Translations under genes and position numbers: made by a program
NCBI GenBank assembly: GCA_965246995.1
Contig: OZ252008.1
Location: 2,604,001-2,668,000 of the forward strand
Direction: 5' to 3'
Length of the DNA stretch: 64,000 nt
From: VXRJ01 sp965246995
GTDB taxonomy: Bacteria > Acidobacteriota > Vicinamibacteria > Vicinamibacterales > UBA8438
The notes under the pieces: model-generated
The model's database searches: none
Seen by the model: only the letters and a program-made list of their open reading frames with translations
What the model was told of the DNA's origin: nothing
Part shown: positions 37,281-44,766 of the stretch, piece by piece
Layout: each line of letters starts with the position of its first letter
Numbering within the stretch: the stretch's first letter is position 1

Positions 37281-37300
37281 GTATCGAAACAGGGCACGAA

Positions 37301-37338
37301 TCCCGGCGGCCCCGGTCGCGTGTATGGGGCCGCCGGGA
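37301..37338 (+). other. Strong GC-rich hairpin between the two precursor genes
   Basis: Perfect 13-base arms, TCCCGGCGGCCCC and GGGGCCGCCGGGA, around a 12-base loop, 20 nt after the first precursor stop. No T run follows, so it is not a standard terminator. It could protect the 3' end of a precursor-1 transcript, mark an RNA-processing site or cause partial termination, making precursor 1 more abundant than the downstream genes. Confidence 0.75.
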
Positions 37339-37401
37339 CATTCGTTGGCAACGTTGGTGCGTCCACGCGCGCACTGAGGGAAACACTTGAGGAGGTACAA
37401 G

Positions 37402-37719
37402 ATGGCGGACGACAACATGACGGCTCGTATCGAACAGGTGCTTGCAAGAGCCGCGGCGGACAACGGTTTCCGACGGGGATTGCTCACGGAGCCGCGCAAG
37501 ACCCTTCAGACGATGAGTGACTACGTTCTTCCGGAGACCCTGCGCGTCAAGTTCATCGAAAAGGGCAACGACTGCGACGTGCTGTTTGTGTTGCCTGATC
37601 CGTCACCGACCAACGAACTGTCGGCCGAAGAACTTGAAGCGGTCGCGGGTGGAGTTGGCGTTTCTGGTCCGACCACGATCTATGACCCCACGGGTGGATA
37701 CGACTGGAATGGCGAGTAG
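37402..37719 (+). CDS. NHLP-family RiPP precursor peptide 2
   Basis: 105 aa. The ATG at 37402 is preferred over an in-frame upstream codon because GAGGAGGT lies 6 bases before it. The leader (1-84) is close to that of precursor 1 (GLLTEPRKTLQTM, LRVKFIEKGNDCDVLFVLPDP, ELSAEELEAVAGG). The 21-residue core VGVSGPTTIYDPTGGYDWNGE differs strongly, apart from the Trp-Asn-Gly-Glu end. A conserved leader with a diverged core suggests one enzyme set acting on two products. It ends 8 nt before the next gene. Confidence 0.93.
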   Translation: MADDNMTARIEQVLARAAADNGFRRGLLTEPRKTLQTMSDYVLPETLRVKFIEKGNDCDVLFVLPDPSPTNELSAEELEAVAGGVGVSGPTTIYDPTGGYDWNGE

Positions 37720-37727
37720 CGGCCGGC

Positions 37728-38870
37728 ATGCTGGCAGAGACGACACCGATGCACTCGCTTGGCACTACGTTGGAAGTAGCGCGCGCGCATCTGCCCCACC
37801 TCTTGGTCACGCAGGAGACCTTCAGACGTCTGGGTGCGGCAATCGATCACCTGCCCGCAGCCGTGGCCAAGATGCTCTACTTCGAATGCCGGTTGCGTGA
37901 AACGGCCTCGCAGGTCGATCTCGTCTTGGCCGTCTACCGGCGCGGCGCCGCGATCGTAGGCCGGTACAAGGATCCCACCCGCGAGCCGGCGCCCGACTGG
38001 TGGATGCGCCTTCAGGCATTTTGTCGCCGCTGGGTGGCCAGCCCGTCACTTGCCCTATGGGTTGATCACATCTGGCTTGAGTACGACGTCGCCCCTGATT
38101 CCGCTACCGCGGACGTTACGACAATTGGCAGATGGCATGGTTCACCGGAACCGGGGATATTCATCAGCCTCGCCAAACCGTCTACCTCACGCGATTGCAG
38201 GATGACCGCTTGGCTTGATCGCGTGTCGACGGTCGTCGAAGCCATCACTTGCAACGGGCTGGCCCGGTGCGTCCGACGCAGCCTCCGGATCTGTGTCGAG
38301 GCGCTGCCACCCTCAACTGTCGTTGCCTATATCGGCCTAATGACGCATCGTGCGACGCCCACCATTCGTGTTTGCCTGGCAAATGTGCCGGTCAAGAGCA
38401 TCGCGACATACGTCACAACGGTCACCACGAGATGTCCGCGGCAGCTGGACCTGGCAACAAGGCTTGCTGCTCTCCGCTATGCATCAGATGGCGAGGGCCA
38501 AGTTTCGATGCTCCACTTGGACATCAGTCCAGAACACGGAGTTCTGCCGCGCGTGGGTCTCGAAAGGTTGTTCTCGCGCCAGTCTCAGCGCCAAGGCCAG
38601 ATCGCGGATACCGATCGTTTCATGCTCAGGATGCTCGAGCGTCGTGGTCTCTGCACATACGACAAGCGAGAGGCGCTCCTGGCTTGGCCGGGGCGATCCG
38701 TGGCTGTACTGCCGCATGAGCTCTGGTGGAGCCGTATTGATCGACGCATCAACCATCTGAAGTTCGTTCTCGACGGTGATGCCTGCATCGACGTCAAGGC
38801 CTACCTGTTGTTCTCGTACCTGTGTCACAGCGGCCCCGGACGCGCCGCGAATCGCACTGCGCTGGGCTGA
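37728..38870 (+). CDS. Unrecognised 380-aa protein of the RiPP locus
   Basis: No signal peptide, membrane segment or motif I can assign. Conserved-looking stretches include LYFECRLRETASQVDLVLAV, WVDHIWLEYDV, TIRVCLANVPVKSIATYV, LHLDISPEHGVLPRVGLERLF, RRGLCTYDKREALLAWPG and INHLKFVLDGD. Position 8 nt after precursor 2 and before the M50-like gene makes it a likely biosynthetic or precursor-handling protein. From memory only, similarly patterned proteins occur near NHLP genes in other phyla; I cannot name a family. Candidate modification enzyme or peptide-binding scaffold. Confidence 0.75.
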   Translation: MLAETTPMHSLGTTLEVARAHLPHLLVTQETFRRLGAAIDHLPAAVAKMLYFECRLRETASQVDLVLAVYRRGAAIVGRYKDPTREPAPDWWMRLQAFCRRWVASPSLALWVDHIWLEYDVAPDSATADVTTIGRWHGSPEPGIFISLAKPSTSRDCRMTAWLDRVSTVVEAITCNGLARCVRRSLRICVEALPPSTVVAYIGLMTHRATPTIRVCLANVPVKSIATYVTTVTTRCPRQLDLATRLAALRYASDGEGQVSMLHLDISPEHGVLPRVGLERLFSRQSQRQGQIADTDRFMLRMLERRGLCTYDKREALLAWPGRSVAVLPHELWWSRIDRRINHLKFVLDGDACIDVKAYLLFSYLCHSGPGRAANRTALG

Positions 38871-38897
38871 CACCAAAGTGTCAAGAGGGAATATCGC

Positions 38898-39551
38898 ATG
38901 GATGCACGTACGCCCACGGCAACACGGGCCGCTTGGCAAACAACAATTCGATGGTTTCTGGCGAGTCTGCCTGCCGCTCCGCTCGCGGTATTGCCGCACG
39001 AGGCGGGTCACTACATCGTGTACTGGCTGATCGGAGTACCGGATCTGCGCTTCTATCCCATGGCCGTGGGATGGACCAACATCCCGTTCCGCACTGCGAT
39101 CGCGGCCGGGGATCTGGCCGGAGCTGCGGTCATCGCTCCGATCTGGGGCGTTGCCTCGGCCCATCTGGCTGGGCCGATCGTGACGTATCTCGTCGTCGCT
39201 GGGTGTTGCTACGGATGTGCACGGTGGAAGCCGTACCCGCTGTTCGTCTCGCTTGCTTACCTCTCGCAGTATCGAATCGAGATTGGGGCCAGACATAGCG
39301 TCGGGGAGCTGTTGGGTACACCGATTCCGGACAGCGTGGTCTTCGATGAATTGCAGTTCAGCTACCTGACCGATGTGCCGGTAGCGCTGCCCGTCGGATT
39401 CGGCCTCGCGGTGCTGGCCGTGAGCGGGATCTGGTTATTCCGCTTCTTCCCACCGGGGCAGAAAATCATTGCAATCCCGGCCATGGTGGTTGGCTTAGTC
39501 AGTAGCGCCGTGCTGTACGCTGGCGTCATCGCACCCTGGTTCCGCCCCTGA
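38898..39551 (+). CDS. M50-like membrane metalloprotease of the RiPP locus
   Basis: 217-aa integral membrane protein with about five hydrophobic segments. The first carries LPHEAGHYIVYW (HEAGH at 34-38), the zinc-binding HExxH of site-2-type proteases. A later segment has SAHLAGPIVTYLVV, similar to the A-G-P turn after the active site in M50 enzymes. The usual third ligand (NPDG-like motif) is not obvious. Ribosome site AGAGGG upstream. It may process a precursor or a membrane-bound regulator, or be an immunity protein; CPBP-type immunity proteins are also membrane proteases. Confidence 0.65.
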   Translation: MDARTPTATRAAWQTTIRWFLASLPAAPLAVLPHEAGHYIVYWLIGVPDLRFYPMAVGWTNIPFRTAIAAGDLAGAAVIAPIWGVASAHLAGPIVTYLVVAGCCYGCARWKPYPLFVSLAYLSQYRIEIGARHSVGELLGTPIPDSVVFDELQFSYLTDVPVALPVGFGLAVLAVSGIWLFRFFPPGQKIIAIPAMVVGLVSSAVLYAGVIAPWFRP

Positions 39552-40066
39552 TGGAGAGCGTTGTAACGGTCGACATCTACGACCGCGCGATCGGCGTTCT
39601 CGAGAAGATGGCGGCGCACCGGGATGGAATTCTCCATCGCGCGTTCTCGATCTTCGTCTTCGATGACGCCGGCCGGATGCTCCTGCAACAGCGGGCGCAG
39701 CAGAAGTACCACTCCGGCGGCCTCTGGACGAACACCTGCTGCAGCCATCCCCGGCCGGGTGAATCGGTTCTCGAGGGCGCGCACCGCCGACTGCGTGAGG
39801 AGATGGGCTTCGATTGCCCACTGGAAACCGTATTCGGCTTTATCTACCGCGCCGACCTGGATCACGGGCTGACGGAACACGAGTACGACCATGTCCTCAT
39901 CGGCCGCTACGCAGATGACCCGGTGCCGAATCCCGCCGAAGTGGATGGCTGGAAGTGGATGCCCTTGGCCGACGTGCGTGCCGCCGTTGCGGAACGGCCC
40001 GAGACGTTTACCGTCTGGTTCCGGATCGCGCTGCGGGAGTTGATGAAGCGGCCGTTCACGCCGTAG
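39551..40066 (+). CDS. idi: Isopentenyl-diphosphate delta-isomerase, type 1
   Basis: 171-aa Nudix-fold enzyme that interconverts IPP and DMAPP. Motifs: FVFDDAGRMLLQQRA, LWTNTCCSHPRPGE (catalytic Cys at 63 or 64), RRLREEMGF, EHEYDHVLIGRY (catalytic Glu) and WKWMPL. Its ATG shares one base with the stop of the M50-like gene (TGATG), so it is translationally coupled to the RiPP operon. It may just be a housekeeping gene at the operon end, or it may supply DMAPP for prenylation. It converges with the phosphatase gene, overlapping by 11 bp. Confidence 0.93.
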   Translation: MESVVTVDIYDRAIGVLEKMAAHRDGILHRAFSIFVFDDAGRMLLQQRAQQKYHSGGLWTNTCCSHPRPGESVLEGAHRRLREEMGFDCPLETVFGFIYRADLDHGLTEHEYDHVLIGRYADDPVPNPAEVDGWKWMPLADVRAAVAERPETFTVWFRIALRELMKRPFTP

Positions 40067-42296
40067 CCCGGGCCACGAGCAGCGTCAGGTCGTCGCTCTG
40101 GCGCGTGCCGGCGAACTGCTGCACGGCGCGCTGAATCGCGTCGATCAGGTCCGGCACCGGCAGGCGCGCGTTCGCGCGAAGTGTCGCTTCAAGCCGGTCG
40201 TCGCCGAACAGTTCGTCGGCGTCGTTCATCGCTTCCGGGATACCGTCGGAGCAGATCACCAGCGTATCGCCGGGACGGAGCGTCGTCGCGGCGGATGCGC
40301 CCACCCACTGCTCGAACAATCCGATCGGGGTAGCGGTCACCTCGAGCGTCTCCACCGCGCCGTCGGCGCGGACGACAAGTGGCGGGATGTGCCCACAGTT
40401 GACGTAACGAAGCTCGCCCGTTGACTGGTGGTAACTGCCGAGAAAGAGCGTGGCGTAGCGGTTGCCGGGGGTGGAGGCGAAGAAGAGTTCGTGCACCCGC
40501 TCGAGCAGCCGGACCGGGTCGTCCCCCGTCGCTGCGTACTGTGCGCGCAGCGTTGCCTGCAGGTTCGATGTCAGGAGCGCGGCGGAGATCCCCTTGCCGG
40601 AGACGTCGCCAAGCACCAGCATGAGGCCATCCGGGCCGGTCGGAATGAAGTCGTAGTAGTCGCCGCCCACCGAGCGTGCCTGCGAGCAATGGCCGGCGCA
40701 TTCCAGCCCGGGCATACGTGGCGCCTCGGCCGGCAGGAGCTGGTGCTGCACCTCCTGCGCCATGGCAATCTCCCGTTCCGCCCGCCGCTCCGCCTCCAGA
40801 CGCTCGGCCATCGCCTCTCCCAGCATCAACGCCTGCATCGTCAGCGCCGCCCGGTCGGCGGCGACCGCCAGCAGGCGTCGATCCTCGCCGGAGTACGGCT
40901 CGTCCGAGAGACGTGGCCCGAGCGCGATCAGGCCGACCAGCCGCTCGTTCTGGTCGACAAGCGGCGTGACGCACTCGACGTCGAGCGGTTGTAACAGCGC
41001 CCGGAGACGCGCCACCGGTCGCGCCTCGCCGCTCGCGCCCTCCGGCGGCAGGATCAAGGGTTGTCCCCGCCCCGCCAGGTACGACAGCGCGCCCGCGTCC
41101 GGATCCAGCGTCGCGGGCTCTCCATCACCCCCGCCCTGCCCTTCCAGTTGACCCTCCCGGCTGGCCAGCCAGAGAGCAAGTGACGCCGGATGAAGTGCCG
41201 TCCGAACCTCCGTCTCGAGCATCGTGGCGAGTTCGTCGCGTCCGTGGGCGGCGCGGACGCGGTCGACGAGCGATTCGAGCACCTGGCGGGCGTCGTACCG
41301 GTCGCGGAAGAACGCACGGTCGATCCGACCGGTCACGCGACGCTCGACATCAGCACCCGCCCGCAACACGCCTACGCCCGCCAGGGCGGCAAGCAACACG
41401 GCTGCCGGCGTGCCCAATTCCGTTGCCATCGGCAGGAAACGTCCCACCAGCCTCACCAGCACGATCGTGATGGCGACGCTCGCCAGAATGCTAACGACCA
41501 CCAGGCCGCGCACCACCAGCACATAACGCACGCTTCGGCGGAGCAGCACTGGAAGATCCAGGACTCGGTGGCGCACGATGGCGTACACGAAGGCGGCGGG
41601 CATGATCGGCAAGAACAGCATCGCGACGCCCCACAGCCAGAAGGCCGGCAATCCCACGAAACCTGTCCAGAAGAGCAGAAGGAGAAAGGGTCCCATTCCG
41701 AAGACAGCGCCCGCGGCCAGGACGCGCGCCTTGCGGCGCACTTCGGACGACGGCGCCTGGACGGTATGCAGCACCAGGGCCAGCAGCCCGAGGGGGACGC
41801 CCATCGTCAGCGGGAACTCGATCAGCTCGCGTGCTGTAGCCAGTAATCCCGTCAGCCAGGTGCCGCCGTAGGCGGCCATTTCCTCCAGCGTGGCCGGTGG
41901 CGGCCAGCGGTTCGTGGCCACCATCGCGACACCCGTCCACAGCAGACCCCACTTCAGCCAGGGCGCGGCGCGGTCGAGTGTCGAGCGGGCCGGGAAGCGG
42001 AAGAAGAGAAAGCAGAAGGCGGCGGGCGCCAGGTCGCCGGCCAGCATCCGGTACGTGGCGGTATATGCGCGGAGCAGCCGCGGCACCGCTTCTGGCGCCA
42101 CGAGACCAGGGTCAGGCAGCACGGCTACGCAGCAGAAGATGAGCGAGAGCAGCCAGACATTCCGGTCCGCCGGACGCAGGAAGAGCATCCCGAAGCCGAC
42201 GATCCAGAAGACACCGGGAAGGAACAGCAGCACCACCGACCCCGCGGCGACCCGGACCGCGCCGGGGAACTCTGCCGCGCCGCCGCCGCCCAGCAC
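40056..42296 (-). CDS. Membrane-bound SpoIIE-type PP2C phosphatase with GAF domain (copy 1)
   Basis: 746 aa from GTG 42296. About seven membrane segments (~1-310), a GAF domain (~335-480), a short helical linker (AMAERLEAERRAEREIAMAQEVQHQLLP) and a PP2C-type phosphatase domain with metal ligands in GGDYYDF, GDVSGKG, SDGIPEA and SDDLTLLVA. Such proteins dephosphorylate anti-anti-sigma factors in partner-switching systems. Alignment with copy 2 implies a missing first helix: the frame continues upstream (RFAAALLLVATLPVAAEYL) to the preceding stop without ATG, GTG or TTG, so a rare start codon is possible. Confidence 0.87.
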   Translation of the reverse strand: MLGGGGAAEFPGAVRVAAGSVVLLFLPGVFWIVGFGMLFLRPADRNVWLLSLIFCCVAVLPDPGLVAPEAVPRLLRAYTATYRMLAGDLAPAAFCFLFFRFPARSTLDRAAPWLKWGLLWTGVAMVATNRWPPPATLEEMAAYGGTWLTGLLATARELIEFPLTMGVPLGLLALVLHTVQAPSSEVRRKARVLAAGAVFGMGPFLLLLFWTGFVGLPAFWLWGVAMLFLPIMPAAFVYAIVRHRVLDLPVLLRRSVRYVLVVRGLVVVSILASVAITIVLVRLVGRFLPMATELGTPAAVLLAALAGVGVLRAGADVERRVTGRIDRAFFRDRYDARQVLESLVDRVRAAHGRDELATMLETEVRTALHPASLALWLASREGQLEGQGGGDGEPATLDPDAGALSYLAGRGQPLILPPEGASGEARPVARLRALLQPLDVECVTPLVDQNERLVGLIALGPRLSDEPYSGEDRRLLAVAADRAALTMQALMLGEAMAERLEAERRAEREIAMAQEVQHQLLPAEAPRMPGLECAGHCSQARSVGGDYYDFIPTGPDGLMLVLGDVSGKGISAALLTSNLQATLRAQYAATGDDPVRLLERVHELFFASTPGNRYATLFLGSYHQSTGELRYVNCGHIPPLVVRADGAVETLEVTATPIGLFEQWVGASAATTLRPGDTLVICSDGIPEAMNDADELFGDDRLEATLRANARLPVPDLIDAIQRAVQQFAGTRQSDDLTLLVARATA

Positions 42297-42389
42297 GAGA
42301 TACTCGGCCGCTACCGGCAGCGTCGCGACCAGCAGAAGCGCGGCGGCGAAGCGCAGGCGGGTGGTGTTGGCCTCTATCGTGCTTCTGGC

Positions 42390-44756
42390 CTACGACGACA
42401 GTGTACCGTCCGTCGCGTGCTCGCTCCGCTCCGTTACCCGCGCTACGAGGAGCGTCAGATCGTCGCTGCGGAGGTCACCGGCGAACGCCTGCACCGACGT
42501 CTCTATCGCCGTGATCAGTTCCGGCACCGGCAGGTGGGCGTTCTCGCGGAGCGCAGCATCGAACCGTTCGTCTCCGAACACCTCGTCAGCCGCGTTCATC
42601 GCCTCTGGAACGCCGTCCGAGCAGACCACCAGTGTGTCACCGGGATGGAGCGTCGTGGAAGCGGACTCGCCTACCCATGACTCGAACATGCCCATCACCC
42701 ATCCGGTCGTTCCGAGCTTGTCGAGGGTACCATCCGCACGCGCTATCCGTGGCGAGACATGGCCGCAGTTGACATACAGCAGGCGGCCGCTCGCCTGGTC
42801 GAAATTGGCGAGGAACAGGGTCGCGTACCGGTTGCCGGGCGTTGAGGCGAAGAACTGCTCGTTCACGCGCCCCAGCAGGTCGACAGGGTCGTCACGCGTC
42901 AGAGCATGCTGGCTGCGGAGCGTCGCCTGGAGGTTGGCCATCAGCAACGCGGCGGCGATCCCTTTGCCCGCCACGTCCGCGAGTACGAGTGTCACACCGC
43001 CCGGCCCGGTGGGAATGAAGTCGTAGTAGTCCCCACCAACCGACTTTGCCTGGACACAGTGGGCGGCGTAGACAAAGCCCGGCAGCTCCGGCGCCGTGTC
43101 CGGCAGGAGTTGGCGCTGCACCTCCTGCGCGAAAGAGATCTCCCGGTCGGCACGGCGCTGCACTTCGATGCGGTCAGCCATCTCCTCGCTCAGGCTGATG
43201 TTGTCCAATGTCAGTGCCGCATGGTCGGCGATCGCGGCTATCAGTTGCAGGTCCTCCCGCGAGTATGGCTCCTCCGATCGGCGCGGCCCGAGTGCAATAA
43301 GACCGACCAGACGGCCGTCCCGCCGCCCCACGAGCGGGGCGACGCATTCGATCTCGAGCGGGTGCAGACTGGCTGCGAGTCGCGCGTCCAGGTCATCGCC
43401 ACTATCAACTTCCCCGGGCACCGGCTCGGTTTCCTGCAGGATGACCGGCTTGCGCCCGGCCGTGAGCGGCGCCCACAGGGCCGCCTGCGGATCCAGGCGT
43501 GGCGGCGCAACCCCGCTGACGGATGTGGCCACCGTCACCGGCAATCCGCCCTGTCCGTCTTCCAGGTAGATGGCAATGGACTCCGGGTGGAGCGCCGCCA
43601 GGAGTTCCGTCTCGAGCATTCCCGCAAGGTCTTCGCGCCCCTCGGCCGTGTCGGCCCGTTCAACGAGCGCCTCCAGCACGTTACGCGCGTCATAGCGCTC
43701 CCGGAAGAACAGCCGGTCGATCCGGCTGGTCACGCGCCGTTCAACGCGCGTGCCGGTCCGTGCCAGGCCCACTCCTGTCAGCACGGCAAATACGACGGCG
43801 CCGGGTACCCCGAACTCCGACTCTTCCGGCAGCAGCTGCTGCACCAGCCCAACGAGCGTTACGGCGACCACGACGCTCGCCAGGACGCTGGCGATCGCCA
43901 GTCCCCGCTGCACCAGCAGGTACCGGACGCTGTGGCGCAGGAGCACCGGAATTGCCATCACCCGGTGTCGGACTACGGCGTACGCGAAGGCCGCCGGCAT
44001 GAACGGCGTGTTAAGCGCTCCCACCACCTGCAACCAGAGCGGCGGCACGACACGAAGCAACTCCAGCAACACGATCCCCACCCAGGGGACGATGGTGAGC
44101 GCGGTACCGGTGGCCAGCACCGACATCTTGCACCGGACACCCGGCAGGGGGGAACGCGTCGCGTTCCAGATCAAGGCAAAGAGTCCAACCCCGAAGGCTC
44201 CCGCGATGTAGAAGAAATTAAGCACCCGGCGCAGACCGCCGAGCACGCCGGGCAAACCCAGCGCGTTATCGGCGCTCTGCAGCAGCGGCGTGCCCAGCAG
44301 CAGTCGCCACACGTCCGATGTCAGCACGAGGATGATGCCGACGGCGACAATTCCCCACTTGAGCTGCGGCACGCGCGTATCGAGCGAGGTCCGAGCCGGA
44401 AAGACCAGGAACAGGTAGCTGAACAGCGCGGGCGCCATCGTCATGACCAGGTAGCGATAGATCGCCATGACCAGGGCGATATCGGGAGGCAGGCCGACGG
44501 GGAGGCCACCGATGAAGACGAAAAAGCCGCTGCACATCAGAGCCAGCAGCCACGCGTGCCGATCGGTAGGCCGCAGCATCAGCAGTCCGAACGGCGCCAG
44601 CAGGAGCGGTGTGGCCAACAATGGCGCCAGGTTGAAGGGTCCGTCTGCGTCCGGACCGATCATCGGAGTGAACACGCCGACCATGTACGCCACGTTCGCG
44701 ACGAACAGGCCGAGCGCAGCGATACGAGCCCGTGTCGGTGAACTCATGAACGCCAT
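42390..44756 (-). CDS. Membrane-bound SpoIIE-type PP2C phosphatase with GAF domain (copy 2)
   Basis: 788 aa with the same architecture as its downstream neighbour: about eight membrane helices, GAF, linker (EEMADRIEVQRRADREISFAQEVQRQLLP) and PP2C domain (GGDYYDF, ADVAGKG, SDGVPEA, SDDLTLLVA). The two proteins are similar over their whole length, indicating a tandem duplication. The membrane part may sense an envelope signal and the GAF domain a small molecule. No anti-sigma or STAS partner is encoded next to them. Confidence 0.88.
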   Translation of the reverse strand: MAFMSSPTRARIAALGLFVANVAYMVGVFTPMIGPDADGPFNLAPLLATPLLLAPFGLLMLRPTDRHAWLLALMCSGFFVFIGGLPVGLPPDIALVMAIYRYLVMTMAPALFSYLFLVFPARTSLDTRVPQLKWGIVAVGIILVLTSDVWRLLLGTPLLQSADNALGLPGVLGGLRRVLNFFYIAGAFGVGLFALIWNATRSPLPGVRCKMSVLATGTALTIVPWVGIVLLELLRVVPPLWLQVVGALNTPFMPAAFAYAVVRHRVMAIPVLLRHSVRYLLVQRGLAIASVLASVVVAVTLVGLVQQLLPEESEFGVPGAVVFAVLTGVGLARTGTRVERRVTSRIDRLFFRERYDARNVLEALVERADTAEGREDLAGMLETELLAALHPESIAIYLEDGQGGLPVTVATSVSGVAPPRLDPQAALWAPLTAGRKPVILQETEPVPGEVDSGDDLDARLAASLHPLEIECVAPLVGRRDGRLVGLIALGPRRSEEPYSREDLQLIAAIADHAALTLDNISLSEEMADRIEVQRRADREISFAQEVQRQLLPDTAPELPGFVYAAHCVQAKSVGGDYYDFIPTGPGGVTLVLADVAGKGIAAALLMANLQATLRSQHALTRDDPVDLLGRVNEQFFASTPGNRYATLFLANFDQASGRLLYVNCGHVSPRIARADGTLDKLGTTGWVMGMFESWVGESASTTLHPGDTLVVCSDGVPEAMNAADEVFGDERFDAALRENAHLPVPELITAIETSVQAFAGDLRSDDLTLLVARVTERSEHATDGTLSS

Positions 44757-44766
44757 CCGCTTCGCT

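Noticed and set aside
37301..37338. Intrinsic terminator between the precursor genes
   Set aside because: The stem is strong but is followed by CATTCGTT, not a T run, so it is reported as a hairpin only.
42906..44741. 611-codon open frame on the plus strand
   Set aside because: Antisense to the well-supported SpoIIE phosphatase; Gln/Arg/His-rich translation without motifs.
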